NCBI RefSeq assembly: GCF_910592395.1
Contig: NC_088319.1
Location: 9,178,001 to 9,242,000, forward strand
Length of the DNA: 64,000 nt
Origin: Lineus longissimus
Lineage: Eukaryota > Nemertea > Pilidiophora > Heteronemertea > Lineidae
Direction of reading: 5' to 3'
A model generated the notes under the pieces. That model was not told where the DNA came from. It did no database searches and saw only the letters and a program-made list of their open reading frames with translations. Below are positions 9,432 through 17,841 of this stretch, in pieces. Made by a program: the position numbers and the translations under genes. Numbering within the stretch: position 1 is the first letter of the stretch; the number at the start of each line of letters is the position of its first letter.

Positions 9432-10548
9432 TGTAAAGGATGACACACAGCAGTATCTAAGGGATTTGTACTACAACCCCGAGAGTCCCGTGGCTTACAG
9501 TTCTTTGAGTAAAATCTGGAAACAGGTCAAGGAAGATATGACTTCGTCACGAGAGCAGAGCTCAGGAAAACTTATTAAACAAAAAGAAGTGAAAGAATTT
9601 CTAGAAACACTACCAACTCACCAACTACACAAACCGGCCATTAAGAAATTCACCTTCAGGAAGACAATGGTATCGTACATCGATCAACAATGGCAAGCAG
9701 ATCTGGTTGACATGCAAAAATTCGAGAAACAAAATAAAGGCAAAAGATTCATTTTGACAGTCATAGATCTATTTAGTCGTTTTTCTTGGGCTCTAGCAGT
9801 TAAGAGTAAGAGGGGAGAAGAAATCAGAGATTCATTTAAAGTGATATTTGAGGAAGCAAAACCAACGAAAATCCAGTTTGATGACGGTAAAGAATTTTAC
9901 AACAAACACTTCAAGGAACTCTTAACAGAAAATGACATAGAATGGTTCTCCACAAAATCTGATAAGAAGGCAGCAGTAGTAGAGAGATTCAATAGAACCC
10001 TTAAAGAAAAAATGTGGCGTTATTTCACCGCTAAGGAGACTGACAAGTGGATTGACGTTCTGGATGACCTGGTCAGCGGCTACAATAACACATTTCACTC
10101 ATCAATAGGTATGAAACCTGTAGACGCCAGAAAGATGGAAAACGAAGGAACAGTGTGGTACAATCTTTACGGTCTTCACCTCAAAGAGACATTTGGTGAT
10201 CCAAAGTACAAAGTAGGTGACAGTGTAAGAATTTCAAAGTACAAGTCCATTTTCGGTAAAGGTTACATGCCCAACTACACTGAGGAGGTGTTCCAAATCA
10301 AACAGATCATCTTTACTCACCCTATCGTCTACCAGCTTGAGGATTACCACAAAGAAGAAATTCAAGGATATTTCTATGAAGAGGAATTGAGCTATGTTCC
10401 TAATCCTGACCAGCCAGAGTACAAGATCGAGAAAATCCTAAGGTACAAGACCAGTAAAGGCAAGAAATACGGATTAGTGAAGTGGAAGGGTTACAGTGAT
10501 AAGTTCAATGAATGGTTACCAGTTTCTGATATCAAATCATTGAAATGA
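9427..10548 (+). CDS. Polinton integrase (rve family) with C-terminal chromodomain
   Basis: This 373-residue retroviral-type integrase inserts the element's ends into target DNA. Catalytic residues are D92 (WQADLVDM), D153 (FDDGKEF) and E186 (VVERFNRTLK). A chromodomain follows at about residues 330-373 (YGLVKWKGYSDKFNEWLP), which usually directs integration toward modified chromatin. The flanking 6-bp duplication is the product expected of this enzyme class. Residues about 38-46 (DMTSSREQSSG) are encoded by a double-hairpin repeat at 9540-9563, inserted in frame ahead of the catalytic core. The start codon is ATG in TTTAAATGAATG. Confidence 0.97.
   Translation: MNVKDDTQQYLRDLYYNPESPVAYSSLSKIWKQVKEDMTSSREQSSGKLIKQKEVKEFLETLPTHQLHKPAIKKFTFRKTMVSYIDQQWQADLVDMQKFEKQNKGKRFILTVIDLFSRFSWALAVKSKRGEEIRDSFKVIFEEAKPTKIQFDDGKEFYNKHFKELLTENDIEWFSTKSDKKAAVVERFNRTLKEKMWRYFTAKETDKWIDVLDDLVSGYNNTFHSSIGMKPVDARKMENEGTVWYNLYGLHLKETFGDPKYKVGDSVRISKYKSIFGKGYMPNYTEEVFQIKQIIFTHPIVYQLEDYHKEEIQGYFYEEELSYVPNPDQPEYKIEKILRYKTSKGKKYGLVKWKGYSDKFNEWLPVSDIKSLK
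9540..9563 (+). repeat. Double-hairpin repeat inside the integrase gene
   Basis: The unit is GAC-TTC-GTC at 9540-9548, spacer ACGA, then GAGC-AGA-GCTC at 9553-9563. It is a 24-bp form with a shortened first stem. The usual TGA spacer is replaced, so this frame stays open. Confidence 0.9.
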
Positions 10549-10563
10549 AATAAAGTCTCTAAA

Positions 10564-10589
10564 GTGACTTAAGTCACAAGAACAAGTTC
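10564..10589. promoter_or_regulatory. Two adjacent palindromes between integrase and HNH-type gene
   Basis: GTGACTTAAGTCAC (10564-10577) is a perfect 14-bp palindrome, followed after AA by GAACAAGTTC (10580-10589). The layout of two small palindromes separated by a short spacer recalls the double-hairpin repeat, and the second matches its GAAC/GTTC stem. It may be a distant relative or a transcription-end signal. Confidence 0.4.
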
Positions 10590-10636
10590 GAAAAACGTAA
10601 TTTAAAAAAAAAATGTCCTACTAAATAAAGAAAGAA

Positions 10637-11746
10637 ATGGATGGAGCAATATTTGATAATCAAAATGGTATGATGAATCAAAATGGTATGATGAATCAGA
10701 ATAATATGATGAATCATGATAATATGATGAATCAAAATATTCAGAAGTTTTTGTATTATTTGCATCAAAATAATATGTTAAATCAAAATATGATAAATCA
10801 GATTATGTTAAATCAAAATATGATAAATCAGTTTATCTTAAATCAAAACATGGAAAATCAAAACATGGAAAATCAAAATATGGAAAATCAAAATATGATA
10901 AATCAACCTACAATTTATTGTGTTAAGTGCTGTGAAAAGAAACCTGAAATTAATTTTGAAAAGAACAGGCGTAATAAACTACTTGATTACTGTAAAGAAT
11001 GTGGTTCAAGTAAAATCAAGGGATGTAATAAATGTTATGAAAATAAATTACTAAGTGATGGTGAATTTGGTAAAGACGGAAATAGAGGTAACTGCAGATC
11101 ATGTTTTAATTCATATTACAAAAGGGATTACCTTGACCAAAATGGTAATAGAGACAGACACAAAATTAGAGTTGGTCTAAACCGCATTTCTAAGGGAGAG
11201 TGTACCGGTAATTCATCATTCAATCTAGGATGTACAGACAGTTTCTTCTCACAGTGGTTAGAGTACCAGAGGAGTCTATCTCCAATAGGACAAAGTCCCG
11301 AGAACAGAGTTCGAATAGTAGAAGAAGAGTTGGATCATGTCTTACCAATCAAGGAATTCAAAGATAAACCTGAACTGTGCTTTGCTTGGTTTAACATTAG
11401 ACCAATGGAAAAGACAGAAAACAGACAGAAGAGTGCTAAAGTAGACTACACACTATTTAAGGATCAATTGGATAGGTCAATGGATTTCATGGTAAAGATG
11501 AGAAGTGAAAACTGGTTTGTCTTTCGAGACCAGGATGTAATACCAGATTGGAAAATAGTGATATCACAGCATTTCGGGGATTATCTTCGTGATGAAAATA
11601 TGATTCTGCTTGATAGATTATCGAATTTAAATAATAACATGAGAATGAACCAGAACATTAACATATGTAGTCAGACAGAAATCATAAACGAGATGATTAA
11701 GTTGAATAATAGACTTGAAAGAAATTTACTCTTTGCAGTGAATTGA
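10637..11746 (+). CDS. Zinc-cysteine protein with HNH-like endonuclease motif
   Basis: This 369-residue protein has three parts. Residues 1-90 are a low-complexity Asn/Gln/Met run (MMNQNG, NMENQ) encoded by a 12-15 bp DNA repeat. Residues about 94-160 hold several CxxC pairs (CVKCCEKK, CKECG, CNKCYE, CRSCFN), suggesting one or two zinc-binding modules. Residues about 228-265 read EEELDHVLPIKEF then CFAWFNIRPMEKTEN, the DH...N pattern of HNH nucleases. A DNA nicking or resolution role is plausible but inferred. One full double-hairpin unit (11288-11312) lies in frame just before the HNH motif and encodes GQSPENRVR. Confidence 0.75.
   Translation: MDGAIFDNQNGMMNQNGMMNQNNMMNHDNMMNQNIQKFLYYLHQNNMLNQNMINQIMLNQNMINQFILNQNMENQNMENQNMENQNMINQPTIYCVKCCEKKPEINFEKNRRNKLLDYCKECGSSKIKGCNKCYENKLLSDGEFGKDGNRGNCRSCFNSYYKRDYLDQNGNRDRHKIRVGLNRISKGECTGNSSFNLGCTDSFFSQWLEYQRSLSPIGQSPENRVRIVEEELDHVLPIKEFKDKPELCFAWFNIRPMEKTENRQKSAKVDYTLFKDQLDRSMDFMVKMRSENWFVFRDQDVIPDWKIVISQHFGDYLRDENMILLDRLSNLNNNMRMNQNINICSQTEIINEMIKLNNRLERNLLFAVN
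10660..10910 (+). repeat. Coding minisatellite for the Asn/Gln/Met tract
   Basis: Short units around AATCAAAATATGAT(G)A repeat through the first 250 bp of the gene and give MMNQNGMMNQN- and NMENQ-type peptides. Unit length varies between 12 and 15 bp and always keeps frame. Confidence 0.8.
11288..11312 (+). repeat. Double-hairpin repeat inside the HNH-type gene
   Basis: GGAC-AAA-GTCC at 11288-11298, spacer CGA, GAAC-AGA-GTTC at 11302-11312. The second stem is the GAAC/GTTC variant with both arms changed. Confidence 0.92.
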
Positions 11747-11765
11747 TTTTATTTTACTTAATTAA

Positions 11766-12017
11766 ATGAATAGAACTTGGGGTTACACAAAACGACCACG
11801 TAATTGGAAAGAAAGATTAGAACGATTTCATAGAGAATTAGAGGCAGAAGTAGAGTCAAAGTTGGAGCCTGGTCCCGAAAAACCTTTAAAACCTGCTGTG
11901 CCTGCTGGGTCAGAAAAACCTTTAAAATTTAATGTACTTCAAAAACCTGTAGTGTATGTAGGATCAACACTAAACACTAGAAATGACAGAACAACTGATT
12001 CTAGTTATTCCCACTAA
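11766..12017 (+). CDS. Small basic/charged Polinton protein
   Basis: This 83-residue frame starts at ATG in TTAATTAAATGAA, directly after the HNH-type gene, and ends 4 bp before the next start. The N-terminal third is strongly basic (KRPRNWKERLERF). A repeated PEKPLK segment (PGPEKPLKPAVPAGSEKPLKF) follows. I do not recognise it. Strong start context and tight spacing on both sides support a real gene. Confidence 0.6.
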   Translation: MNRTWGYTKRPRNWKERLERFHRELEAEVESKLEPGPEKPLKPAVPAGSEKPLKFNVLQKPVVYVGSTLNTRNDRTTDSSYSH

Positions 12018-12021
12018 TTAA

Positions 12022-12681
12022 ATGGATGGAGACAATAAGGTTTATCCAGATTTAAGTAATTTAAACTCTGAAAGTCAATTAAACTATGAAAGGTCTGAAA
12101 AGCATACAGAAAGTAACCCTCAGGCTTTCAGACTACAACAAATATGTGAGGTTAAGAGTTTCTTAGAAAGCGAGATTGAATTTAGAAGAAAGATATTTTC
12201 AAAGTACAAAAAAGCATTTAGCGTAATTACTGGCATTAGCCATTTCCTTAATTTAACTAGCGTAGCAGCCGGATCTGTTGGTGTTTCCGCTCTAGCTGGT
12301 GTCATCACGGCACCGATAGGCTTAGCTTTGGGTGGTGTAACAATAGGTAGTGCCATTATTTCATCAGCCTTAGGCTGGGAGAAAAAGAATATTCTAAGGA
12401 AAATTGAAAAACATGAGAATATCAGAATGTTGGCAATTTCAAAACTGAACACAATCAATGATTTGGTTAGTAAAGCCTTAACCGATTCTCACATATCTAC
12501 AGATGAGTTTACTTTGATTCTCAAGGAGAAGGAGAAATACATTTCGATGAAAAATGCCATTAGGAAAAAACAAAGGGAGGCAAGTTCAGCTGTTGATGTA
12601 GAGTCTTTAAAGAAGACTTTTTTAGAAGAAGGAAAAAAACTAGCACAGACAGAGATGCTAGAAAAACTAAAAGTTCAGTAA
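12022..12681 (+). CDS. Polinton helical membrane-associated protein
   Basis: This 219-residue protein has a Gly/Ala-rich hydrophobic block at about residues 77-117 (VGVSALAGVITAPIGLALGG) between two charged helical regions. The C-terminal half (KLNTINDLVSKALTDSHIS, then a Lys/Glu-rich helix) looks coiled-coil-like. Proteins of this layout recur in Polintons of other invertebrates, but I know no function. The start codon is ATG in CTAATTAAATGG, 4 bp after the previous stop, so the pair may be co-expressed. Confidence 0.72.
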   Translation: MDGDNKVYPDLSNLNSESQLNYERSEKHTESNPQAFRLQQICEVKSFLESEIEFRRKIFSKYKKAFSVITGISHFLNLTSVAAGSVGVSALAGVITAPIGLALGGVTIGSAIISSALGWEKKNILRKIEKHENIRMLAISKLNTINDLVSKALTDSHISTDEFTLILKEKEKYISMKNAIRKKQREASSAVDVESLKKTFLEEGKKLAQTEMLEKLKVQ

Positions 12682-12695
12682 ATCAAACAGGACCC

Positions 12696-12749
12696 GGACT
12701 ACGTCCAGAGAACAAAGTTCGACTCGAGCTATGCTCTCAAGACGAAGTC
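12696..12749 (+). repeat. Double-hairpin pair, opposite orientations
   Basis: Unit 1 is GGAC-TAC-GTCC, AGA, GAAC-AAA-GTTC (12696-12720). Unit 2 is GAGC-TAT-GCTC, TCAA, GAC-GAA-GTC (12726-12749). The linker is 5 bp (GACTC). Confidence 0.92.
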
Positions 12750-12871
12750 GTACTAAATAGTCCTAATCCTAATGTGGTGTATCACTATCACTATTATCAT
12801 TACTTTGGTGTTAGGGGTGAATTTCACCAAGTAGCACTACCATCAGCACCACCCTATTCATTAGTTTAATC

Positions 12872-12942
12872 GAACTTTGTTCTCTGGACGTAGTCCTAAT
12901 CGAGCTCTGCTCTCAGGTCAAAGCTCGACTAGGACAAAGTCC
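12872..12942 (+). repeat. Double-hairpin triplet, partly decayed
   Basis: Unit 1 is GAAC-TTT-GTTC, TCT, GGAC-GTA-GTCC (12872-12896). Unit 2 starts at 12902 with an intact GAGC-TCT-GCTC stem, but its second stem is mutated to GGTCAAAGCTC. Unit 3 retains only GGAC-AAA-GTCC (12932-12942). Starts are exactly 30 bp apart. Confidence 0.85.
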
Positions 12943-12963
12943 GAATAATGATTTTTGCAACTC

Positions 12964-13047
12964 GAGCTATGCTCTCAAGACGAAGTCGGACTAGGACAAA
13001 GTCCAGAGAGCAAAGCTCGACTCGAGCTATGCTCTCAAGACGTAGTC
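12964..13047 (+). repeat. Double-hairpin triplet near the polymerase 3' end
   Basis: Units at 12964-12987 (GAGC-first), 12994-13018 (GGAC-first) and 13024-13047 (GAGC-first) have starts 30 bp apart. Loops are TAT/GAA, AAA/AAA and TAT/GTA. Confidence 0.92.
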
Positions 13048-13051
13048 GTAC

Positions 13052-16000
13052 TCAAGCGAAGTTTGAATCGCTGTAATCTATGTAGCCTTCATAATACATT
13101 CCAAATGGTAAGGTGCTTATTCCATCTTCAAGTATGAACCTCTTGTCATCAAAAGGACTGAGGCTTTTTTTGTCAACTTCTTCCAAATAGATTTGGTGTT
13201 TATCTGATCTTAAGTGTCTCATCTTGTGGTAAAATGACCTACTCTTTTCAAGACAATCAACATAGTCATCAAATGAGATATTTCTCCTTACTACATTCTT
13301 GGCAATACCCTTTAATTTCTTAGAATCGTAATCTTTTGTCGAGCCTTGCTCTCCAGACATAGTCTTGGTCCTGTAAGCGTACATCTTACTTCTCAGGGCA
13401 ATGAATTCAGTCATCTCTACTCCTCCTAGCTCATCCTTAAAGTAGCCTGGTACCTTCTTCTTACTGGTGTCATAGAGTGTATGATCTTTTGGATAATTAC
13501 TGAAGTCAAAATAGTGTTTCAACTCCTTTAAGTCTTTAGTTAAGTCATCAGTATTAATGTTAAGTACAAAGGAATCTGTATCTAGATACAGTAGTTCAAT
13601 ATTTTTCTCACCAAAGTACGGTTGAAGAACTTCATAATAGAATTCATACATTAATAATTTAGACAATTCAAGTACTGAAGCTCCTATGTAGATTGGTTTG
13701 TTGAATTTCATTGATGTTTTCCTCATGCTAATAGCAGCATTATGTTCGTCAAATACGCATATCGATGAAAACCTGGGATTGGCCATTACATTCCTGGCTC
13801 TCTCCCCGTCCGATACAAATTCAATTTCAACCCTGTTCCTTACATTCTCACAAGTCTTTCCGTAGAACGCATTATTCATGAGCTTAAAATAGTCTTTCTC
13901 AAAATCAGTCTTAGAATCCATACGTCTTTTAGTGTTAAAATCAATGTATGGTGCTAACCACTTTGATTGTTTAAAGCTTATCACTGAATGAACCCTCTTA
14001 AGTACCATTCCGTGCTTGAGGTAAAATTGTAGCATTCTGTAATGCACTATGTAATTAGTTTTATCCTTTTGTGTTAGTATTAGTTTCTCTACATTTGATC
14101 TTTTATCATCGCCCAGTAACTCTCTCTGGTAAGGACTTAATTCATCATCTTCAATAAAGAGAGATTCGGGACAGAATGGAAAGTTCCTTGACTTAAATTT
14201 AATATTTCCTGGATACTCCAAATCCACCTCTAAGAAATACCCTACCTCACTATCACTTGGAATTGCCATAATCTGCTCTTTACTGATAACATTCATGTTA
14301 AGTGGATCAATATCTATCATTTCAAAACTACCATAGGGTTGAGGTTCCATCATGGACCAGCCGTAGAGATTATTTGCGTCTACGTAGAGTAGTTTGTGGT
14401 GTTCATCTGCCTTGACATGTCTTGTTCCCATAACACCCGAAATTCCACCTCGTATTGCTTTCTCAAAAGTAAGTAAGATGTTGGTATCAGTCAGTAGTTC
14501 TAGGTTTATTCCTGTGTACTTCAAACCAGCTTGCCAGGTTAGGCCTGGTGCCGAGTAACAGTGACATGGATCTATCTGAAAGTAGTTCAAATTGACATCC
14601 CTGAATTTCTCAAATAAATCAGCTAAAAGGATCACATCAGTTTTGAGGTAGAGGTCAATGAACTCACCGTGATTCCTGATCTTGAAATGATCCCATATTA
14701 CCTTAGCCTCATCATAGGCAGAATCAGGTGCCATTTCATTTTTCAATTCGTCAAAAAACATAGACTTTTCTAGGTAAGTAACATTGTAGCTTTCATGTGA
14801 TGTGTAAAAAGAGTAAGGTACTGAACCCTTCTTCCTCAATAGCTTAAAGTCAGTGGTATTTGGGAACAGCTGTCTGGTAATTTTAAAATCATCATCCAAC
14901 ATTGATTTGGTTATGTTGTCTAAACTGGACTGCAGGAATCTGTACGAGTCCAAAAACCTGAAACAACCGAACTGAAATGAGATGTATTCCTCTGATGTTT
15001 TGGCAAGTATTTTCAGTTTCTTGTACTTCGGTAGCTTAGTCATTAATTCTTTAATAAATAAGTGAGAATCGTAATTACTGAGATTGTGAAAAAACACTGG
15101 AACAAACATAGCTTTCTTTTCATTCAAATTACACGAGTTGTGAGCAGCACCTCGATATCTACCACAGTAGTGATCATGATCCTTGACCTTGTCATATCCC
15201 AAAGGTTGATTACAATAGTAACAATGTGTTTCTAATTGATATTTATGCCAGTCTTCATCTGTCATTGTTAGAGGAAAGTTACAGTTCAATAAATTAGAGA
15301 ATTGTTCTTCCATCCTGATTAACCAATTACAGAACACATCTACAACATCAGCACCCCTGTGAGACACATACTGGCTACTGTAAAGGTGTGTGTAGTCTGA
15401 GTGAACATAAACACCAACAGCTGATGCATTTTGTTTAAAAAGTTTTTTAGTGGTAACAGTGGTATCTGTCTGAGTTGTGAGAGCAGAGCTCGAGTTATCA
15501 TTGACTGTTGTGCTTATCACTTCGAAATCAGCATAGATAACAAACGGAACTCTATTTTTGAATGAGTGTTTTTCAAATTTAATTTGTGACCATTTACTGT
15601 TAGGTGGAGGCAAAGTAATCTTACAGTAATCGTGTTCTCCACATTTCTTTTTATGTTTATCTAGTGTTGACTTCCTGTAAAAGTAATTCATGCATCTCCT
15701 GCAAAGATACACTCTATGAGTTAGTGTCCTGAAGAAAAGATTGATGTCTCTTATGTACATGAAATGGTCCTTGAAATACAACAGATCGATGACATCATCA
15801 TCATCATAATTCTTGGACAGGTAGAGAGGTTCTAGTTTTGCCTCACAGGTGCTCTTAGCCGATTCGTTCTCTAACTTGAACACATTAATTTTGAGATTAT
15901 TATCACTCTCTATCTTAGGGATATCCTTTTGAATACATACAGGAAATGATTTGATTTTGATATCAGTAGTTTTCGAACTCTGTTCTCGTGACGAAGTCAT

Positions 16001-16774
16001 TTGTAGCATATCGGTAGTAATATTTAATGTACTCTCGAGCTCTGCTCTCAGGACAAAGTCCGTCTCTGGATTTTCTTTCAGATATTTAGCGGCCAATAAA
16101 GACCAGAGAAAACATTTATTGTCATTTGATTCCACATTTATTACTGCTTTTGTTTTAAATGGTAATTTAGTGTAATGACCACCTTTACACCTCTTGTAAG
16201 AACAGATGGTCATGTTACAAGACTCTATTTTATTTAAAGTAAGTCCAGAACCTTGAAAGTACCTTTCCTCAATCTGTGTCTTAATGTAGTTTAACTGGTT
16301 GGTTATGGCATAAATTGCCTGGTTCCTTGAAATTATGCTTTCCATTGGAGACTGTATGGGGTGTGTTACACTTTCACCCTGACGATCAAACTGAGCAAAT
16401 ACTGATATGCTAATTTTGTGATGGTAATCATTGAGTTGAAATAATACCTCCTCTAATTTATCTCTGTATTCATACACCTGTTTAGCTTCTCTGTCAATCT
16501 TCAAACTAATGGTGATTACAGGCTTTCCAAATTGTTTTACTATTTCTATTCCACTCACTTTCTTTATGCCATCTAGCTCATTTTCCTCAAATGCAAGTTT
16601 CTTATCCATAGTTTTAGGGATCAGTGATGGGGCTCGGGGTTGAGCAATAGGGACATAATCCGGATTTAATTTACTTAAGTGACCTTTGGTTCTCCTGTGA
16701 ATAGCCATATTATTGTAGGATATGTACTTGTCACATGTAGTGCAAAGTATTTTCTGATTCTTATCAGTCATTCT
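13052..16774 (-). CDS. Protein-primed family B DNA polymerase
   Basis: This ~1240-residue polymerase replicates linear Polinton DNA from a protein primer. It opens with a C2H2-like finger (CTTCDKYISYNNMAIH). It carries Exo I VIYADFEVIS at about residue 411 and an endonuclease-VII-like CYYC...HDHYCGRYRGAAHNSC zinc segment at about 517-549. Exo II follows as FFHNLSNYDSHLFI, then Motif A YVDANNLYGWSM (~795), Motif B KLMNNAFYGKTCEN (~965) and Motif C LLYLDTDSF (~1061). I chose ATG 16774 (AATAGAATGAC context); the frame stays open upstream but has no ATG there. Double-hairpin repeats at 13341, 15975 and 16037, and a half unit at 15481, add short in-frame peptides (MSGEQGST, SSREQSS, DFVLRAELE) away from the catalytic motifs. 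Confidence 0.98.
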   Translation of the reverse strand, partial: RMTDKNQKILCTTCDKYISYNNMAIHRRTKGHLSKLNPDYVPIAQPRAPSLIPKTMDKKLAFEENELDGIKKVSGIEIVKQFGKPVITISLKIDREAKQVYEYRDKLEEVLFQLNDYHHKISISVFAQFDRQGESVTHPIQSPMESIISRNQAIYAITNQLNYIKTQIEERYFQGSGLTLNKIESCNMTICSYKRCKGGHYTKLPFKTKAVINVESNDNKCFLWSLLAAKYLKENPETDFVLRAELESTLNITTDMLQMTSSREQSSKTTDIKIKSFPVCIQKDIPKIESDNNLKINVFKLENESAKSTCEAKLEPLYLSKNYDDDDVIDLLYFKDHFMYIRDINLFFRTLTHRVYLCRRCMNYFYRKSTLDKHKKKCGEHDYCKITLPPPNSKWSQIKFEKHSFKNRVPFVIYADFEVISTTVNDNSSSALTTQTDTTVTTKKLFKQNASAVGVYVHSDYTHLYSSQYVSHRGADVVDVFCNWLIRMEEQFSNLLNCNFPLTMTDEDWHKYQLETHCYYCNQPLGYDKVKDHDHYCGRYRGAAHNSCNLNEKKAMFVPVFFHNLSNYDSHLFIKELMTKLPKYKKLKILAKTSEEYISFQFGCFRFLDSYRFLQSSLDNITKSMLDDDFKITRQLFPNTTDFKLLRKKGSVPYSFYTSHESYNVTYLEKSMFFDELKNEMAPDSAYDEAKVIWDHFKIRNHGEFIDLYLKTDVILLADLFEKFRDVNLNYFQIDPCHCYSAPGLTWQAGLKYTGINLELLTDTNILLTFEKAIRGGISGVMGTRHVKADEHHKLLYVDANNLYGWSMMEPQPYGSFEMIDIDPLNMNVISKEQIMAIPSDSEVGYFLEVDLEYPGNIKFKSRNFPFCPESLFIEDDELSPYQRELLGDDKRSNVEKLILTQKDKTNYIVHYRMLQFYLKHGMVLKRVHSVISFKQSKWLAPYIDFNTKRRMDSKTDFEKDYFKLMNNAFYGKTCENVRNRVEIEFVSDGERARNVMANPRFSSICVFDEHNAAISMRKTSMKFNKPIYIGASVLELSKLLMYEFYYEVLQPYFGEKNIELLYLDTDSFVLNINTDDLTKDLKELKHYFDFSNYPKDHTLYDTSKKKVPGYFKDELGGVEMTEFIALRSKMYAYRTKTMSGEQGSTKDYDSKKLKGIAKNVVRRNISFDDYVDCLEKSRSFYHKMRHLRSDKHQIYLEEVDKKSLSPFDDKRFILEDGISTLPFGMYYEGYIDYSDSNFA
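13341..13364 (+). repeat. Double-hairpin repeat in the polymerase gene (C-terminal region)
   Basis: GAGC-CTT-GCTC at 13341-13351, spacer TCCA, GAC-ATA-GTC at 13356-13364. On the coding (minus) strand it contributes MSGEQGST. Confidence 0.88.
15481..15491 (+). repeat. Half double-hairpin repeat in the polymerase gene
   Basis: Only the GAGC-AGA-GCTC stem remains. The place of the other stem (GTCTGAGTTGTGA) is decayed. It is read as SSSALT on the minus strand. Confidence 0.65.
15975..16061 (+). repeat. Two double-hairpin repeats in the polymerase N-terminal region
   Basis: 15975-15998 is GAAC-TCT-GTTC, TCGT, GAC-GAA-GTC. 16037-16061 is GAGC-TCT-GCTC, TCA, GGAC-AAA-GTCC. Both are in frame in the polymerase, encoding TSSREQSS and DFVLRAELE, and lie before the Exo I motif. 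Confidence 0.92.
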
Positions 16775-16827
16775 ATTTATTAGATTAAAATTTATTAAAT
16801 TCAATAAATCTCTTGAATTAAATAGAA

Positions 16828-17841
16828 ATGGACTTCATAATCAATGAACAAGAATGTAATGAAGCCAAATTTGAGTACTACTTAACAGACCAATTAGACA
16901 TAAAATCCATTACTTTGAAATCGATAACCTTTTACAATTCATGGTGGACAGGTGATTTTCTACCAGAGGGAGTCAGGATTTTCTCATTTCTAGTCGAAAT
17001 AACCAGAATTACAACACATGAGCCCTTAGATAAACAATTATGGTGTAGGACATTATTTGCTCCTGGACTTGAAACAGATACACTTGAAAAGGAAGTCATG
17101 AAAATTTGCGAACGGCATTTGGAAAATGAATCTACCACAACTAAAGACACCATTACTCAATACACATTTCCATACTCTCGACATTTTAGTTTAAGTGAGT
17201 TTTGTGAGGTATGGCAAAAATACATAAAAGAAATTGGAATTAGCCATGTGAAAATTTACTGTGATAACAATAATTACATAACCCTTGAACTTACAGAGGA
17301 TAAAGAGTACCCTCTGAAAGTAGACAAGTTAGATAAAAATGAAAAAATCAAGATTGAGAGAAACACAGAAGGTTTTCAAATAAGCAAAACCATAAGAGAG
17401 GTGATAGAAAAACAGCTCACAGTGGTGAATGAGTGGTTTGGCTTTAAGCAAACTAAATTCACCAAGAAAGGAAAATACTACTCCACAAGACCACTCAACT
17501 TTTACAGGAAATATCTATTCCTGCAAGCTAATTTGGTTGACAAAGCTAAGACCCTCTACAACAATAAACCATCTAACATTTTCTGCATCATACCTGTAGA
17601 AGATGGTGACCAAATAAAAATGCAGCGATACGAACCGAATTGTAAGAAAACGATAAATAAGTGTACTAATCACATAAAATTCGAAATCACTGATGAGAAT
17701 GGTAAGCTAGTTAATTTCAGAGGAACAGAGGTTTCTTTAGAGTTAAGAATCGAGCTTTGCTCTCTGGCCTTTGTCCTAGACGGACTTCGTCCTGAGAGCT
17801 CTGCTCGACCACCTGATGAGATCATTCCATTAAAGGAATAG
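16828..17841 (+). CDS. Second minor-capsid-like (penton-like) Polinton protein
   Basis: This 337-residue beta-rich protein ends its conserved part with HIKFEITDENGKLVNFRGTE, matching the C-terminal strand pattern of the minor capsid protein at 7537-8304 (KLNIRLTDEKGDIIDLNG). This suggests a related single-jelly-roll protein such as a spike or alternative vertex subunit; that is inference. The start is ATG in AATAGAAATGG, the same context as the major capsid gene. The last ~35 residues come from two tandem double-hairpin repeats (17752-17806; ELCSLAFVL, GLRPESSAR). The 3' end overlaps the convergent gene at 17822 by 20 bp. Confidence 0.75.
   Translation: MDFIINEQECNEAKFEYYLTDQLDIKSITLKSITFYNSWWTGDFLPEGVRIFSFLVEITRITTHEPLDKQLWCRTLFAPGLETDTLEKEVMKICERHLENESTTTKDTITQYTFPYSRHFSLSEFCEVWQKYIKEIGISHVKIYCDNNNYITLELTEDKEYPLKVDKLDKNEKIKIERNTEGFQISKTIREVIEKQLTVVNEWFGFKQTKFTKKGKYYSTRPLNFYRKYLFLQANLVDKAKTLYNNKPSNIFCIIPVEDGDQIKMQRYEPNCKKTINKCTNHIKFEITDENGKLVNFRGTEVSLELRIELCSLAFVLDGLRPESSARPPDEIIPLKE
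17752..17806 (+). repeat. Double-hairpin pair encoding a protein tail
   Basis: Unit 1 is GAGC-TTT-GCTC, TCT, GGCC-TTT-GTCC with one stem mismatch (17752-17776). Unit 2 is GGAC-TTC-GTCC, TGA, GAGC-TCT-GCTC (17782-17806). The pitch is 30 bp. Both are translated in the 3' end of the second minor-capsid-like gene. Confidence 0.9.

Larger units (their letters stand above)
12682..13051. repeat. Convergent intergenic spacer packed with double-hairpin repeats
   Basis: Between the plus-strand membrane-protein gene and the minus-strand polymerase gene lie three clusters on a 30-bp pitch: 12696/12726, 12872/12902/12932 and 12964/12994/13024. Orientation is mixed. Units at 12902 and 12932 are decayed; the second stem of the last is lost. 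The stretch 12755-12870 between clusters has no repeat and no gene. A degenerate CAAGCGAAGTTTG at 13052-13064 overlaps the last codons of the polymerase. Confidence 0.9.

Noticed and set aside
12696-13047. CRISPR-like array (regular short repeats at 30-bp pitch)
   Set aside because: Linkers are only about 5 bp, units vary in orientation and loops, and many copies are inside genes. The host is an animal genome.
12955-13137. Open frame on the plus strand encoding LELCSQDEV-type repeats
   Set aside because: It is the non-genic reading of the double-hairpin cluster next to the polymerase stop codon.
16774-16804. Polymerase start at 16804
   Set aside because: That position has no ATG (TTG). The first ATG, at 16774, sits in the AATAGAATG context shared with other Polinton genes.
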